Source of the DNA: Acidobacteriota bacterium
GTDB taxonomy: Bacteria; Acidobacteriota; Vicinamibacteria; Vicinamibacterales; UBA2999
Direction: 5' to 3'
Length of the DNA: 53,730 bases
NCBI GenBank assembly: GCA_016213695.1
Contig: JACQZV010000170.1
Span: forward strand, 1 to 53,730
Part shown: positions 31,527 through 40,602 of the stretch, in pieces
Position numbering within the stretch: the first letter of the stretch is position 1
Layout of the letters: the number at the start of each line of letters is the position of its first letter
Made by a program: the position numbers and the translations under genes
The notes under the pieces: model-generated
What the model was told of the DNA's origin: nothing
Database searches by the model: none
Seen by the model: only the letters and a program-made list of their open reading frames with translations

Positions 31527-33995
31527 TTAGTACCGGAACAGGTACTGCACTTTGGTGAAGATCGCGCGGTTGGTCCGCAGCATCGACGTCGTAGGGTACA
31601 GGGTCTCGTCGATCCTGCTGCCCTGCCGATAGTGGTCGTCGTACCCGACAAAGAAGACGGTCCCGGCGTTGACGCGATACGTGACGAGCACGTTGCCGCC
31701 GAGCGTCCTGTCGAAGCTGTTGTACTCGACGATGTTCCGGACGAGCAGCCGGTTGGTGAACTGATAGGTCGTGCGCGTGCGGAGGATCTTCACGTCGAAG
31801 ACCTTCGCGTCGGTCCGCACGTCGGTGAACCGGCTCGTGTTGAGCCCCACCTCCGACTGCAGGCGCGAGAACGGCCGGACGTTGACGAGCAGGTTCAACT
31901 GCTGATCGGCGCCGAGGAACGGGTCCTCGATGAAGCGGATCTGGTCGCCTCTCCAGAACGAGCCGTTCGTGCCGAAGCGGCGGCTCGTGTTGACGCTCCA
32001 GCCGAGGTTGTACCGCGTCTTCCAGAAGTCGATCTGGCGGTACCGCTCCATGTCGCGGTTCAGCGTGGCGTAGATGCCGACATTGTTCGCGAACTGGAAG
32101 TTGAGCCGGCCCCACATGCTTTCGTCCTGCAGGACGCCCGCGAAGTCGTAGTTGCGCTCGTACTGGAGCCGCGGCTCCCAGTTGATGAGCCAGCTCTCGG
32201 GCCACCACCGGTAGGAGACGCTCGCGGTCGACTGCTTCTGATCGGCCCGGCGCACGAAGCCGAGGTCGGTCCCGAACTCCGGGTGAATCTCGTTGTGCTC
32301 CACCTCGTAGATGAGATGCCGGCCTTCCTTCCGGAAGTTGAGGTCGACGAGCGATCCGGTCGCGCGGGCGCCCGCCGCGTTGCGGCGGTCGGCATTGACC
32401 GCCGTGAAGCGAAACCGGTGGTTCACGCCGAGCCGGAACACGCCGTCGACGCCGCCCACACGGCTGTAGCCGTCGAGAAATTCCCGATCGGTCACGATCG
32501 CGCCGATGTGCGACTCCGAATACAGGTCGTAGCGCACGCGGCCGAACACGACCTTCGCCGCCTGCCCGTACGCCAACGCCTGTGGATCGTCCACGTGTCC
32601 GGCCGCCTCGTCGTTCGCCACCATGAAGCCGACGGCCGTGTTGCCGATCTTGCCCGTCAGCTTCGCGCCGTAGCGCGGATCGACGAGCGTGCGCGTGTGC
32701 ACGAGCGACAGCGGAGGCGGCGCCGAGACCTGATAGATCTCCTGCCCTTCGAGGAAGAAGGGCCGCAGCTCGGGGTAGAACACGGGAAACCGCTGGTTGA
32801 CCTCGATCTGCGCGCGATCCGATTCGATCTGCGAGAAGTCCGGGTTGTAGGTGAAGTCGAACACCAGATTCGACGTGATGCCGTACTTGACGTTGAGCGC
32901 GCCCTCCGACTGCGTGCCCGCCGGGCCGTGGTCGTGGCCGTCGCCGTCGCTATGGAGGACCTCGGAGTGAATCGCCGTCGCGGTCGGCAGGAACTCCAGG
33001 TTGCGGCTCGTCGAGAGGCCGGTCATCCCCTCGAGCACGCCCATCTGGCGCAGCATGCCCATGACATTGCGCGAGACGGGCGCCCAGACGACGCTCTCGT
33101 CCTTGCTGTCGATGGTGCGCTCGATCTGAAAGCCCCAGCGGTGCGCTTCTCCGGGCTGTCGCGCCGGGTAGCGCAGGCTCTTGAAAGGGATCGCCACCTC
33201 CGCCGTCCAGCCGTCGTCCACCATGCGTCCGGCCGACGCGAACAGCGCGTCCCACGAACTGTCGCCGGGCGCGCCGCTCCGGCGGGCCCCGCTCGTATGG
33301 TTCTGAGGCGCCATCCGGCGCCTGAGACGATCCCAGAAGCCCTTGCCCGCGCCGAGGACCGGGACGCTCTGGCCGCCGTAGTTGCTCACCGCCGTGCCGC
33401 CCCTGAGACCACCGGGCGCCAGCTCGCCGAACGTGCCGGCGATCGTCTCACCGCTGTTCAGGACCGCGTCGTTCTGCACGCCGTAGGCGTTGACGGCAAA
33501 CACGTACGCCCGCTGCTGATCGAGGAAGGGATCGAAATACATCCGCACCATGTCGTCGCCGGCGCTCTGATCGCGGTCGACGCGGTTGGCGCGAATCAGC
33601 CGGCGGTCCGAGTAGTGCGCGTGGACGGCGATGTAGAGGGTCTGCGGGTCGTAGGCGATGAACACCTCGGTTTCCTCGGTGGCCGGGGCGCCTTCGGCCG
33701 GGCGCTGCTGCACGAACCGGTTGAGGCGCGCCGCGCCGCGCCAGATCGGGTCGTCCAGGCGGCCGTCGATGCGGGGAGGCTCGGCCGCCCGGGCAGCCGT
33801 CACGGCCGGCCGGCCCGCAAGAATGCCGATCGACACGACAGGGTCGACCTGGCCGGCCGGGTCGCCGGCCACCGTCAGCGCACCAGCGACGGCGGCGCCG
33901 CCGCCTGCGGGCGTCCCGCCGCCGGCCTGCGCGTACACCGCGGGCGGAAGGGCCAGCACCGCGGCGGCGATCACGCCGGCGGCTGATCGGGTCAC
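31527..33995 (-). CDS. DUF5916 outer membrane protein with CBM9-like domain
   Basis: 822 residues from GTG at 33995, which overlaps the amidase stop (TAGTG). After the signal peptide and a Gly/Ala-rich linker, residues about 70-230 form a CBM9-like beta sandwich (PPRIDGRLDDPIW, FIAYDPQTLYIAVHAHYSD). The remainder, from about 260, is the DUF5916 region (YPARQPGEAHRWGFQIERTI), which predicts a beta barrel ending QYLFRY, an outer-membrane type C-terminus. DUF5916 proteins are probable outer-membrane factors of unknown function, often beside TonB receptors and hydrolases. Here it is flanked by both TonB twins and follows a lipoprotein amidase. Confidence 0.9.
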   Translation of the reverse strand: MTRSAAGVIAAAVLALPPAVYAQAGGGTPAGGGAAVAGALTVAGDPAGQVDPVVSIGILAGRPAVTAARAAEPPRIDGRLDDPIWRGAARLNRFVQQRPAEGAPATEETEVFIAYDPQTLYIAVHAHYSDRRLIRANRVDRDQSAGDDMVRMYFDPFLDQQRAYVFAVNAYGVQNDAVLNSGETIAGTFGELAPGGLRGGTAVSNYGGQSVPVLGAGKGFWDRLRRRMAPQNHTSGARRSGAPGDSSWDALFASAGRMVDDGWTAEVAIPFKSLRYPARQPGEAHRWGFQIERTIDSKDESVVWAPVSRNVMGMLRQMGVLEGMTGLSTSRNLEFLPTATAIHSEVLHSDGDGHDHGPAGTQSEGALNVKYGITSNLVFDFTYNPDFSQIESDRAQIEVNQRFPVFYPELRPFFLEGQEIYQVSAPPPLSLVHTRTLVDPRYGAKLTGKIGNTAVGFMVANDEAAGHVDDPQALAYGQAAKVVFGRVRYDLYSESHIGAIVTDREFLDGYSRVGGVDGVFRLGVNHRFRFTAVNADRRNAAGARATGSLVDLNFRKEGRHLIYEVEHNEIHPEFGTDLGFVRRADQKQSTASVSYRWWPESWLINWEPRLQYERNYDFAGVLQDESMWGRLNFQFANNVGIYATLNRDMERYRQIDFWKTRYNLGWSVNTSRRFGTNGSFWRGDQIRFIEDPFLGADQQLNLLVNVRPFSRLQSEVGLNTSRFTDVRTDAKVFDVKILRTRTTYQFTNRLLVRNIVEYNSFDRTLGGNVLVTYRVNAGTVFFVGYDDHYRQGSRIDETLYPTTSMLRTNRAIFTKVQYLFRY

Positions 33996-36361
33996 TAGGG
34001 CTCGCCGGGAAGGGGCGGAAACGCGGGAGGCGGCACGCGCCGCTTCGACGCCGACTGATAGGCCGTGGCGGCCTTCAGCGCGACGTGCTCCATCCCGGGT
34101 TCCACGAGGAAGTTGATCGAGAACGGAATGCCGGGCGCCGGCGCCTCGGTGGGCGTGGTCCCGGTGCGGCTCCGGTAGGCCTTGCGGCCGGCCGGGTCGG
34201 TGGCCAGCTCGAACACCGGGTCGTACGCCACCTTCACGTAGCCGGCGGGGATCAGGATTTCGGTGATGCCCGCGTTCGGGCCCAGCGGATACGAGATGGC
34301 GCGGCCGTTGAGATTTGGCTCCGGCGCGAGCCCGATCTTGCCTGGCGGCAGCGTCGTGTGCACCTGGATGAGCAGGTCGAGCTTGTTGTCGAGGATCACC
34401 TTCATCAGGACGCGCCGCAGGAACTCGCGGCGCTGCATGTTGTCGGCGATGCCCTTCGGCGCCTCGTAGAGGTTGTCAATCTCCTCCCAGTTCCTGAACG
34501 CCGCGCGCTGGTCGTCGCCCCAGAACTTCGATCGCGCGTTCAGCGCGGGCCAGTCCGTGAGCGTCTCGGTGAAGCCGCGATCGGCCCAGTCCTTCGCGCG
34601 CCGCGTCAGGTACTGTGCGATGTGGAAGCGGAACGTCCGTGATTGATTCTCGGCCCCGCCGAGCACGCTGCGCAGCGTCAGGTTCGGAGGCGTCGGCTCG
34701 AGGCCTTCCGCCCACCGCACCATCCAGTCCGCCGCGGCCATGGTTCCCGTCCCCCGCGTGACGCCCGGGGCAAACTCGGTCGGCCGGACCCTGGCGGCAA
34801 ACTCGGGATAGAACGGTTCCTTCGCCGCCGTCAATCGCAGGAGCAGATCCGGATAGAGCACCGGCGCCAGTTCGGCGATGGCCCGCTCGATGGTCGTCGA
34901 CATGTTCTCGATGTCCGGGTCGTCCACCCAGCCCGGGGTCGTCGATTCCACGAGCGTCGCGCCGAGGTAGGTGCCGAGCTGCGCCTTCATCTCAGCGGCG
35001 GCCGCATCGACGATCGGCTCGTCCACCTTGGCGTGCTTCACCATGAACTCGCGGATGATGCCGATGCGCATCCCCTTGAGCGCGCCGGGCTGCCCTTCGG
35101 TGATCGCCGCCGCATACGGCTCGGCCGGCAGGCTCGACCGCGGCACGGTCGTGAAGATGTCGCGCGGGTCGTAGTAGCCGTTGACCGGGTCCTTCAGCGC
35201 ATCGAACACCTTCACGGCGTCGGCAACGGACCGGCAATGTATGCCGGCGCGGTCGTTGTAGATTTCGGCCCCGATGGCGCCGCCGAGAAACGACAGGTGC
35301 GCCTTGTGCGGCAGGATGAGCGCCACCGAGTTGTGGTTGGCGGGACCTCGGCACGACTGGCCCGTCTCCTCGCAGATGCTGCACATCACGAGGTTGGTGC
35401 TGACCGACACGCCCGATCCCGAGCTCGACCCGATCGACGCAGCGCGCGTCTGGTCGTACGAATTGCAGGGATTGCCGGCCCACGTGCTGCGCTGGTAGCC
35501 GAGGGTCGACGCGAGGACCTTTGTCGGATAGTTCCTGCCGCCCGGGTCGCCCGGGCCGCGGCCGTTGTACTCGGTGGTATTGGCCTTGGCGTAGATGATG
35601 GCGCCCTTCTGCCGCAGCTCGGCGACCAGCGTGTGGTCGCGCGCGGGGACGTCCATGTCGTAGTGCGCGTCGGCGCCGCCGGTCGACCGCATGTCCTTCA
35701 CGTCGTAGGAATCCTTGAACGAGAACGGAATGCAGTACATCGGCAGGTTCTGGAGGTCGGGGTTGCGGCCGTACTGCGCGTCGAGCTCCGCGGCGCGCTC
35801 CAGCGCGTCGGGCTGGCGGCGGAACTGCTCGCAGACCGCGGGGGCGCGGGCCGGCAGCGGCCCGGCGGACGGATGGCGATCGAAATCGCCCTTGCAGGTG
35901 ACGGAACGCTCGCCGCGCACGTTGAGCATCCCGATCGCGCGGACCTGGCCGGCGTTGGGAATGCCGACCGTCATCCCGTACTGCTGCTGGACCGAGGGGT
36001 CGGAGGAGGTCGGCTCCATCCGCCCGAATTCAATCGGCGGCGTCTTCCGCGGATCGCCGGGCGGCAGGCCGGCCGTGGCCTTCGCGGCCGCCGCGTATTC
36101 GGCGTAGTCGGGCAGGAACGTCGGCGCCATGTCTTCGGTGACCAGCTGATTGCACGTCCCGTTGTACGCCTTGGCGCGGTTGAGGTACGCCTGCACCAGC
36201 GCGCGGCAGGTCACCTGCCCTTCCTGAATGCCACGGTGCACGTCGCCGATGGTGGCCTCGAGGAGATGAAACTGGAAGGGTGGCGGCGTCTGCGCCCGGT
36301 CGCCGCAGGCCGCACCGAGGGAGAGGAGGACGAACGCGAACGCGATTCGAGTCGGAGCCAT
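33995..36361 (-). CDS. Large lipoprotein amidase (amidase signature family)
   Basis: 788 residues, much longer than the 450-520 usual for the family. The lipobox LGAAC makes Cys19 the lipid anchor. Catalytic residues are recognisable: K216 in PFSFKDSYD, cis-serine in SIGSSSGSG (about 313-314) and nucleophile S336 in ETGQSCRGPA. Extra length comes from an N-terminal insertion (about residues 70-205) and an insertion around 560-700. Cysteines cluster at the active site (C299, C327, C330, C337). It is coupled to the DUF5916 gene. Substrate unknown; the anchoring suggests an amide taken up at the cell surface. Confidence 0.9.
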   Translation of the reverse strand: MAPTRIAFAFVLLSLGAACGDRAQTPPPFQFHLLEATIGDVHRGIQEGQVTCRALVQAYLNRAKAYNGTCNQLVTEDMAPTFLPDYAEYAAAAKATAGLPPGDPRKTPPIEFGRMEPTSSDPSVQQQYGMTVGIPNAGQVRAIGMLNVRGERSVTCKGDFDRHPSAGPLPARAPAVCEQFRRQPDALERAAELDAQYGRNPDLQNLPMYCIPFSFKDSYDVKDMRSTGGADAHYDMDVPARDHTLVAELRQKGAIIYAKANTTEYNGRGPGDPGGRNYPTKVLASTLGYQRSTWAGNPCNSYDQTRAASIGSSSGSGVSVSTNLVMCSICEETGQSCRGPANHNSVALILPHKAHLSFLGGAIGAEIYNDRAGIHCRSVADAVKVFDALKDPVNGYYDPRDIFTTVPRSSLPAEPYAAAITEGQPGALKGMRIGIIREFMVKHAKVDEPIVDAAAAEMKAQLGTYLGATLVESTTPGWVDDPDIENMSTTIERAIAELAPVLYPDLLLRLTAAKEPFYPEFAARVRPTEFAPGVTRGTGTMAAADWMVRWAEGLEPTPPNLTLRSVLGGAENQSRTFRFHIAQYLTRRAKDWADRGFTETLTDWPALNARSKFWGDDQRAAFRNWEEIDNLYEAPKGIADNMQRREFLRRVLMKVILDNKLDLLIQVHTTLPPGKIGLAPEPNLNGRAISYPLGPNAGITEILIPAGYVKVAYDPVFELATDPAGRKAYRSRTGTTPTEAPAPGIPFSINFLVEPGMEHVALKAATAYQSASKRRVPPPAFPPLPGEP

Positions 36362-36387
36362 GCCGGGGGATTATGTCGTACAGAGGG

Positions 36388-36428
36388 CGGGTCTCGCTGC
36401 GTCTGGCTCCTTCGCGCAGCGAGACCCG
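36388..36428. repeat. Long inverted repeat between amidase and TonB twin B
   Basis: A 14-bp perfect stem (CGGGTCTCGCTGCG and its complement) with a 13-base loop. It has no T-run after either arm. Its ends resemble the hairpin at 49689-49725 (GGCGGGT-loop-ACCCGCC), hinting at a dispersed repeat family. Confidence 0.7.
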
Positions 36429-36448
36429 GCCTACATGTCAGAACCGAC

Positions 36449-39397
36449 CTAGAACCCTACCCGGAACCCCAGCTGCAGCATGCGCGGCTGGTAGGCGACG
36501 TTGCCGTTGAACACCGCCTGCCCGTAGCTCCTGTTGCTTTCGTTGGTGACGTAGGTGCCGTAGTTCGCGTGGTTGAGCAGGTTGTACACCTCGAACATCC
36601 CGTCCACCGTCGTGTGGCCGCCAAGTGGCAGCCGCTTCTGGAGCCGCATGTCGACGCGGTGAATCGGTTTGCCGAGGAGGCCGGAGCGTGGAGTGAGGGT
36701 GCCGTCGGCGCGCAGGCGCTGCTCGGAGCCCGCCCCCTCGTTGCGGCGATCGACGCCGGTGTTGGTCTGGAAGCGCTCGCCGGAACCGTAGAAGTAGATC
36801 CCGCTCACCTGTACGCCGTAGCCGATGTCCCAGACGCCGTTGATCACGGCGCGATGGCGCTGATCGCCGGACTGACCCGCGCCGCCCGCGAAGAAGCCGC
36901 CGGCGTACTCCTGGTCGCCGCCGAAGTCGGAGGCGAGCGGGAAGCCGACGGGCCGCCGCGCGACCACGCCGTCCGAGCCGAGGTACCACTGCGGCCGCAC
37001 CGGCAGTTCATCCCTGAACCGTCCCAGCGTGTAGGTGGCGGTTCCCTGCCAGCGGCTGCTGAACCGCTTGGTGAGCGTAAAGTCGGCCGCATCGTAGTCG
37101 GAGGTCCCTTCGAGGAACTCGAAGAGCACGACGCCCCAGTCGGGGAACGGCCGGCGGCTGATGTCGGTAAACGGGTAGTTGGCACCAGTCGCCGGGTTGA
37201 AGCTCAGGTTGGCGTTGTGGTTCGTCTCCTCACGCCGTCCGGCCGTGTGCACGTAGTTCACCTCGAACGACATCGTGTCGCCGAACTGGCGCTGGATGCC
37301 GGCGGAGGCCTGGTGGCTGTACGAGGTCTGGCGGCCCGGATAGTTGATCTCCTGGTTGACAGCCCGCCGCGTGCAACCGGGCTTGCTGCCGTTGAGGTCG
37401 CACGCCTGCGCCAGCGCCTCGTCCCAGCCCGGGACCTTGCCGCCGAACTGCGACTCTGGCGCCGTCCCGCCGGGGAACCAGTTCGGCAGGAAGTCGGCGC
37501 GGCTGTCGTTGAGGAGCTGGTACTCGTAGCGGTGCACGAACGAGTAGCTCTGCTGCACGCCGTCGTTCGGCGCGAACGCGAAGAAGAGCCCGTAGCCGCC
37601 CCGCAGCACCGTCCGGTCGTCGATGCGGTAGTTCACGCCGATCCGCGGCGCCAGGTTGTTGTTGTCGTGCGGCAGGTTCCCCGGCAGCCACGGCAGGAAC
37701 TTCAGCTTCTCGGAGTGCCCGTTGTTGTCCCAGTCGTAGCGCACGCCGAGATTGAGCGTCAGGCTGTTGCTGATCCGCCAGTCGTCCTGATACCACCCGC
37801 CGATGTCGTGGCGGATGATGTTGTAGCGGTGGTTCGTGTCGGACACGGCGAAGAACACCTGCCGCACGTAGGGCGAGAGCGGCGCGAGGTTCCAGGTGGA
37901 CGGGTCGTTCGCCACCGGAAACAGCGTCTGCAGCAGCGCGGCGGGCACTGCGGTCTGGATGTCAATCTGCCCCTGGCACCGGTTGCACCACCGGAAGTCG
38001 TTCTGGAAGTGCATGTACTCGACGCCGAGCTTGACGTCGTGCCGGCCGCCCCAGTCGTACGACGTCGTCAAATCGTCGCGCGCCGTCTGCGTGTACTGGA
38101 AGATGTTCAGCGAGTTGGCGCCGATGGTGTACCCCGGCAGGTTGATGACCGGCCCGTTGCCGTCGAGCACCGGGCGAAACGGGAACGCCCCGCCCTTCCA
38201 CACCTGGTCCGGTTTGTCCTGCCGTTCGTAGGCTGTCGCCCCGATCTTGATTTCGTTGACCGACCGGCTGCTGAGCACCTGCGTGAGCGTGCCCGCGTAC
38301 TGCGGCGTCACGCGTTTGCGCGTGCCCGCGACCGACGGATGGTTCGTGGCCCCGCCGCCGACGTAGAAGAGGTTGTTGAAGCCCGACACGCGGACCGACA
38401 GCCGCGTCTGCGGCGTGAACTGGGCGTCCAGCCGGCCGAGCAGCTTGTGGACGTGCGTCGGGAACTTCCGGTCGACGTTGAAAGCGGCGTACGGGCTCGT
38501 ATAGACGTACGTCTTCGGCTCGCGCTCGAACTCGTAGGCGCCGAAGAAGTGCACCCGGTCCTTCCTGATCGGCCCGCCGAACGTCGCGCTCGTCTGCTGG
38601 TTCGAGTACGGGAGCACGCGATGGCTGATGAAGTCCTCGGAGTTGAACTTGTCGTCGCGGAAGTACCCGCCGAAGCTCCCGGCGTAGCTGTTCGTGCCCG
38701 ACTTCGTCACGGCATTGACGACCATGCCGGACGAGCGTCCCTGCGTGGCGTCGAAGCGATTCGCGACCACCTCGAACTCCGCGATCGCGTCGCGGCTGAA
38801 CCCGACCTGCTCGGTGTCAGTCTGCGAGTGGTAGTTGATCGTCATCTGCTGGCCGTCGACGTTGGTCTGCGAATAGCCCTGGCGGAACTGCGCCATCCCG
38901 CCCCCTTCGTTCCGGCGCGCCCCGGGCGCCAGCAGCGTCAGGTCCATCCAGTTGCGGCCGTTCACCGGCAGATCCTGCATCTGCCGCGGGTCGATATTCG
39001 CCCCCACCGTGGACCGCGTCGTGTCGAGCAGCGGCGCCTCGCCCGTGACCGTCACGGTTTCCGGCACCGTGGACGGGGCCATCTGCATGTTCAATTCCGC
39101 TGTCTGGCCGATGAGAATCTGGACGGTCCGGTTGACGGTGGCGAACCCGCTCAGTTCGGCGGCGATCCGGTAGTTGCCGACCCGCACCGGGAGCCGGAAG
39201 GCCCCGCGCTCGTCGGTCACGGCGGTAAACGTGTTGCCGGTGGCTTCGTGCACCGCGTTGATGGTGACGCCCGGCAGCACGCCGCCGGTCGAATCGGTAA
39301 TCGTGCCGGCAAACGTCGCTTCCTGGGCGAACGCGCGCACCGGCAAGAGCAGGACCACACACACGAGAAGCACCCGCTTCAGGACATCGGCTGTCAT
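36449..39397 (-). CDS. Oar-like TonB-dependent receptor, twin B
   Basis: 982 residues; ATG at 39397 follows GGAGGG. Signal peptide MTADVLKRVLLVCVVLLLPV differs from twin A at only two positions, and the regulatory domain and plug (to about residue 260) are nearly the same. The barrel has its own loops, such as NGPVINLPGYTIGANSLNIF and WFPGGTAPESQFGGK, and ends QLGFRVGF. It probably came from the same ancestor as the gene at 28306 by duplication and has since diverged in ligand-facing loops. The amidase, then DUF5916, then twin A follow on the same strand. Confidence 0.93.
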   Translation of the reverse strand: MTADVLKRVLLVCVVLLLPVRAFAQEATFAGTITDSTGGVLPGVTINAVHEATGNTFTAVTDERGAFRLPVRVGNYRIAAELSGFATVNRTVQILIGQTAELNMQMAPSTVPETVTVTGEAPLLDTTRSTVGANIDPRQMQDLPVNGRNWMDLTLLAPGARRNEGGGMAQFRQGYSQTNVDGQQMTINYHSQTDTEQVGFSRDAIAEFEVVANRFDATQGRSSGMVVNAVTKSGTNSYAGSFGGYFRDDKFNSEDFISHRVLPYSNQQTSATFGGPIRKDRVHFFGAYEFEREPKTYVYTSPYAAFNVDRKFPTHVHKLLGRLDAQFTPQTRLSVRVSGFNNLFYVGGGATNHPSVAGTRKRVTPQYAGTLTQVLSSRSVNEIKIGATAYERQDKPDQVWKGGAFPFRPVLDGNGPVINLPGYTIGANSLNIFQYTQTARDDLTTSYDWGGRHDVKLGVEYMHFQNDFRWCNRCQGQIDIQTAVPAALLQTLFPVANDPSTWNLAPLSPYVRQVFFAVSDTNHRYNIIRHDIGGWYQDDWRISNSLTLNLGVRYDWDNNGHSEKLKFLPWLPGNLPHDNNNLAPRIGVNYRIDDRTVLRGGYGLFFAFAPNDGVQQSYSFVHRYEYQLLNDSRADFLPNWFPGGTAPESQFGGKVPGWDEALAQACDLNGSKPGCTRRAVNQEINYPGRQTSYSHQASAGIQRQFGDTMSFEVNYVHTAGRREETNHNANLSFNPATGANYPFTDISRRPFPDWGVVLFEFLEGTSDYDAADFTLTKRFSSRWQGTATYTLGRFRDELPVRPQWYLGSDGVVARRPVGFPLASDFGGDQEYAGGFFAGGAGQSGDQRHRAVINGVWDIGYGVQVSGIYFYGSGERFQTNTGVDRRNEGAGSEQRLRADGTLTPRSGLLGKPIHRVDMRLQKRLPLGGHTTVDGMFEVYNLLNHANYGTYVTNESNRSYGQAVFNGNVAYQPRMLQLGFRVGF

Positions 39398-39453
39398 TTA
39401 CACCCTCCAGAGGATTCTCGGGCACGACCACGTACGGCGAGACAAGTGCCCGG

Positions 39454-39483
39454 AAACTAAGCGATTTGGGCGGTCCGCGTCAA
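39454..39483 (-). promoter_or_regulatory. Promoter of TonB receptor twin B
   Basis: On the minus strand TTGACG (39483-39478), 18 bases, then TAGTTT (39459-39454), the same two boxes as in front of twin A. Confidence 0.65.
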
Positions 39484-39498
39484 TAGGTCTTCAAGGTC

Positions 39499-39504
39499 TA
39501 TACT
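39499..39504 (+). promoter_or_regulatory. -10 box for the ComEC-like MBL gene
   Basis: TATACT, 24 bases before the ATG at 39529; no good -35 is seen. It lies 15 bases beyond the -35 of twin B, so the divergent promoters are back to back. Confidence 0.5.
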
Positions 39505-39528
39505 TGTCGCCCCACAAGGGAGGCCGTC

Positions 39529-40602
39529 ATGCTGCGGTTCGTGCTCCTCGCGCTGCTCGCCACGCCCGCCACGCTCTTCGCGCAGTCCCGCACCCTCGAG
39601 ATCTACTGGATCGACGTCGAAGGCGGGGCCGCCACCCTGATTGTCACGCCGTCGGGCGAATCCATGCTCGTCGACACCGGCTACGAGGCCGGCGGCCGGG
39701 ACGCCGCTCGGATTGCCGCCGCCGCCAAACAGGCCGGCCTGACCAGGCTCGATCACGTGGTCGTCAGCCATTACCACGGCGACCACGTCGGCGGGCTCGC
39801 CGCCCTGTCGAAGATGATTCCGATCGGCCGGCTCTACGGCCGTGGCGACAAGATCGACCCGGTGGACCAGAAAATGTACGACAGCTTCACGACTGTGTCG
39901 GCTGGAAAGCGCACGATCGTCAAAGCCGGGGACCGGATCCCACTGAAGGGCGTGGCGGCCCTGGTCGTGTCCTCCGACCACCAGCTGCTGGCGCGGCCGG
40001 TCAACGGCGGCGGGCCGAACGCGCTCTGCGCGAATGCCGAGCAGAAGGCCCCGGCGGGCTGGGAAAACCAGGCCGGCGTCGGCCTGTTGCTCACCTACAG
40101 CCGGTTCACGTTCCTCGACCTGATCGACATGGACTGGGCGACCGAGCTCGAGCTGGCCTGTCCGGTGAACAAGGTGGGTGCGGTCACGCTGTTCCAGTCG
40201 AATCGTCACGGCTCCTGGGACGGCGCGGGCGCACCGGCGTTCCTGAACGCCATCCGCCCCAAGGTCGTGATGTTCAACAACGGCCCGCGCAAAGGCCTCG
40301 GGCAGCCCGACAACAACGCGAAGATCACCACGCCGCCTGGTGTGAAGGTCCCGCCGTACGAGCGCAATGGCTACGCGCGGGCGGCCGCGCTGCCGGGGAT
40401 CCAAGGCATCTGGCAGATCCACCGCTCACTGGGGGATCCCGACCCGCGCCACAACACGGCCGACGACATGATCGCGAACTTCGAGGAGACGGCCGACTGC
40501 AAGGGGAACTGGATCAAGGCGTCGGTCGAGTCCTCCGGCCGGTTCACGATCACCAACGGGAGGAACGGGTTCAGCCGGACGTACGCGCCCTCAGCGCGTT
40601 GA
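39529..40602 (+). CDS. Exported MBL-fold hydrolase, ComEC-like
   Basis: 357 residues; AGGGAGG before the ATG. Signal peptide MLRFVLLALLATPATLFAQ. The zinc motif is intact: SHYHGDHVGG (H81, H83, D85, H86), preceded by the WIDVEGGAATLIV strand seen in ComEC/Rec2-type MBL domains. Later features are VVSSDHQLL, TYSRFTFLDLIDMDW and VTLFQSNRHGSWDG. The C-terminal half has a conserved NGRNGFSRTY end. The gene's last 12 bases overlap the convergent amidohydrolase. Substrate unknown; exported nuclease or phosphodiesterase activity is possible. Confidence 0.88.
   Translation: MLRFVLLALLATPATLFAQSRTLEIYWIDVEGGAATLIVTPSGESMLVDTGYEAGGRDAARIAAAAKQAGLTRLDHVVVSHYHGDHVGGLAALSKMIPIGRLYGRGDKIDPVDQKMYDSFTTVSAGKRTIVKAGDRIPLKGVAALVVSSDHQLLARPVNGGGPNALCANAEQKAPAGWENQAGVGLLLTYSRFTFLDLIDMDWATELELACPVNKVGAVTLFQSNRHGSWDGAGAPAFLNAIRPKVVMFNNGPRKGLGQPDNNAKITTPPGVKVPPYERNGYARAAALPGIQGIWQIHRSLGDPDPRHNTADDMIANFEETADCKGNWIKASVESSGRFTITNGRNGFSRTYAPSAR

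Noticed and set aside
31443-33986. An 847-codon open frame opposite DUF5916
   Set aside because: The minus strand gives a clear CBM9-like/DUF5916 protein; the plus frame has no recognisable feature.
34643-39460. A 1605-codon open frame on the plus strand
   Set aside because: It runs opposite the amidase and the receptor, crosses their intergenic gap, and has the same biased shadow composition.
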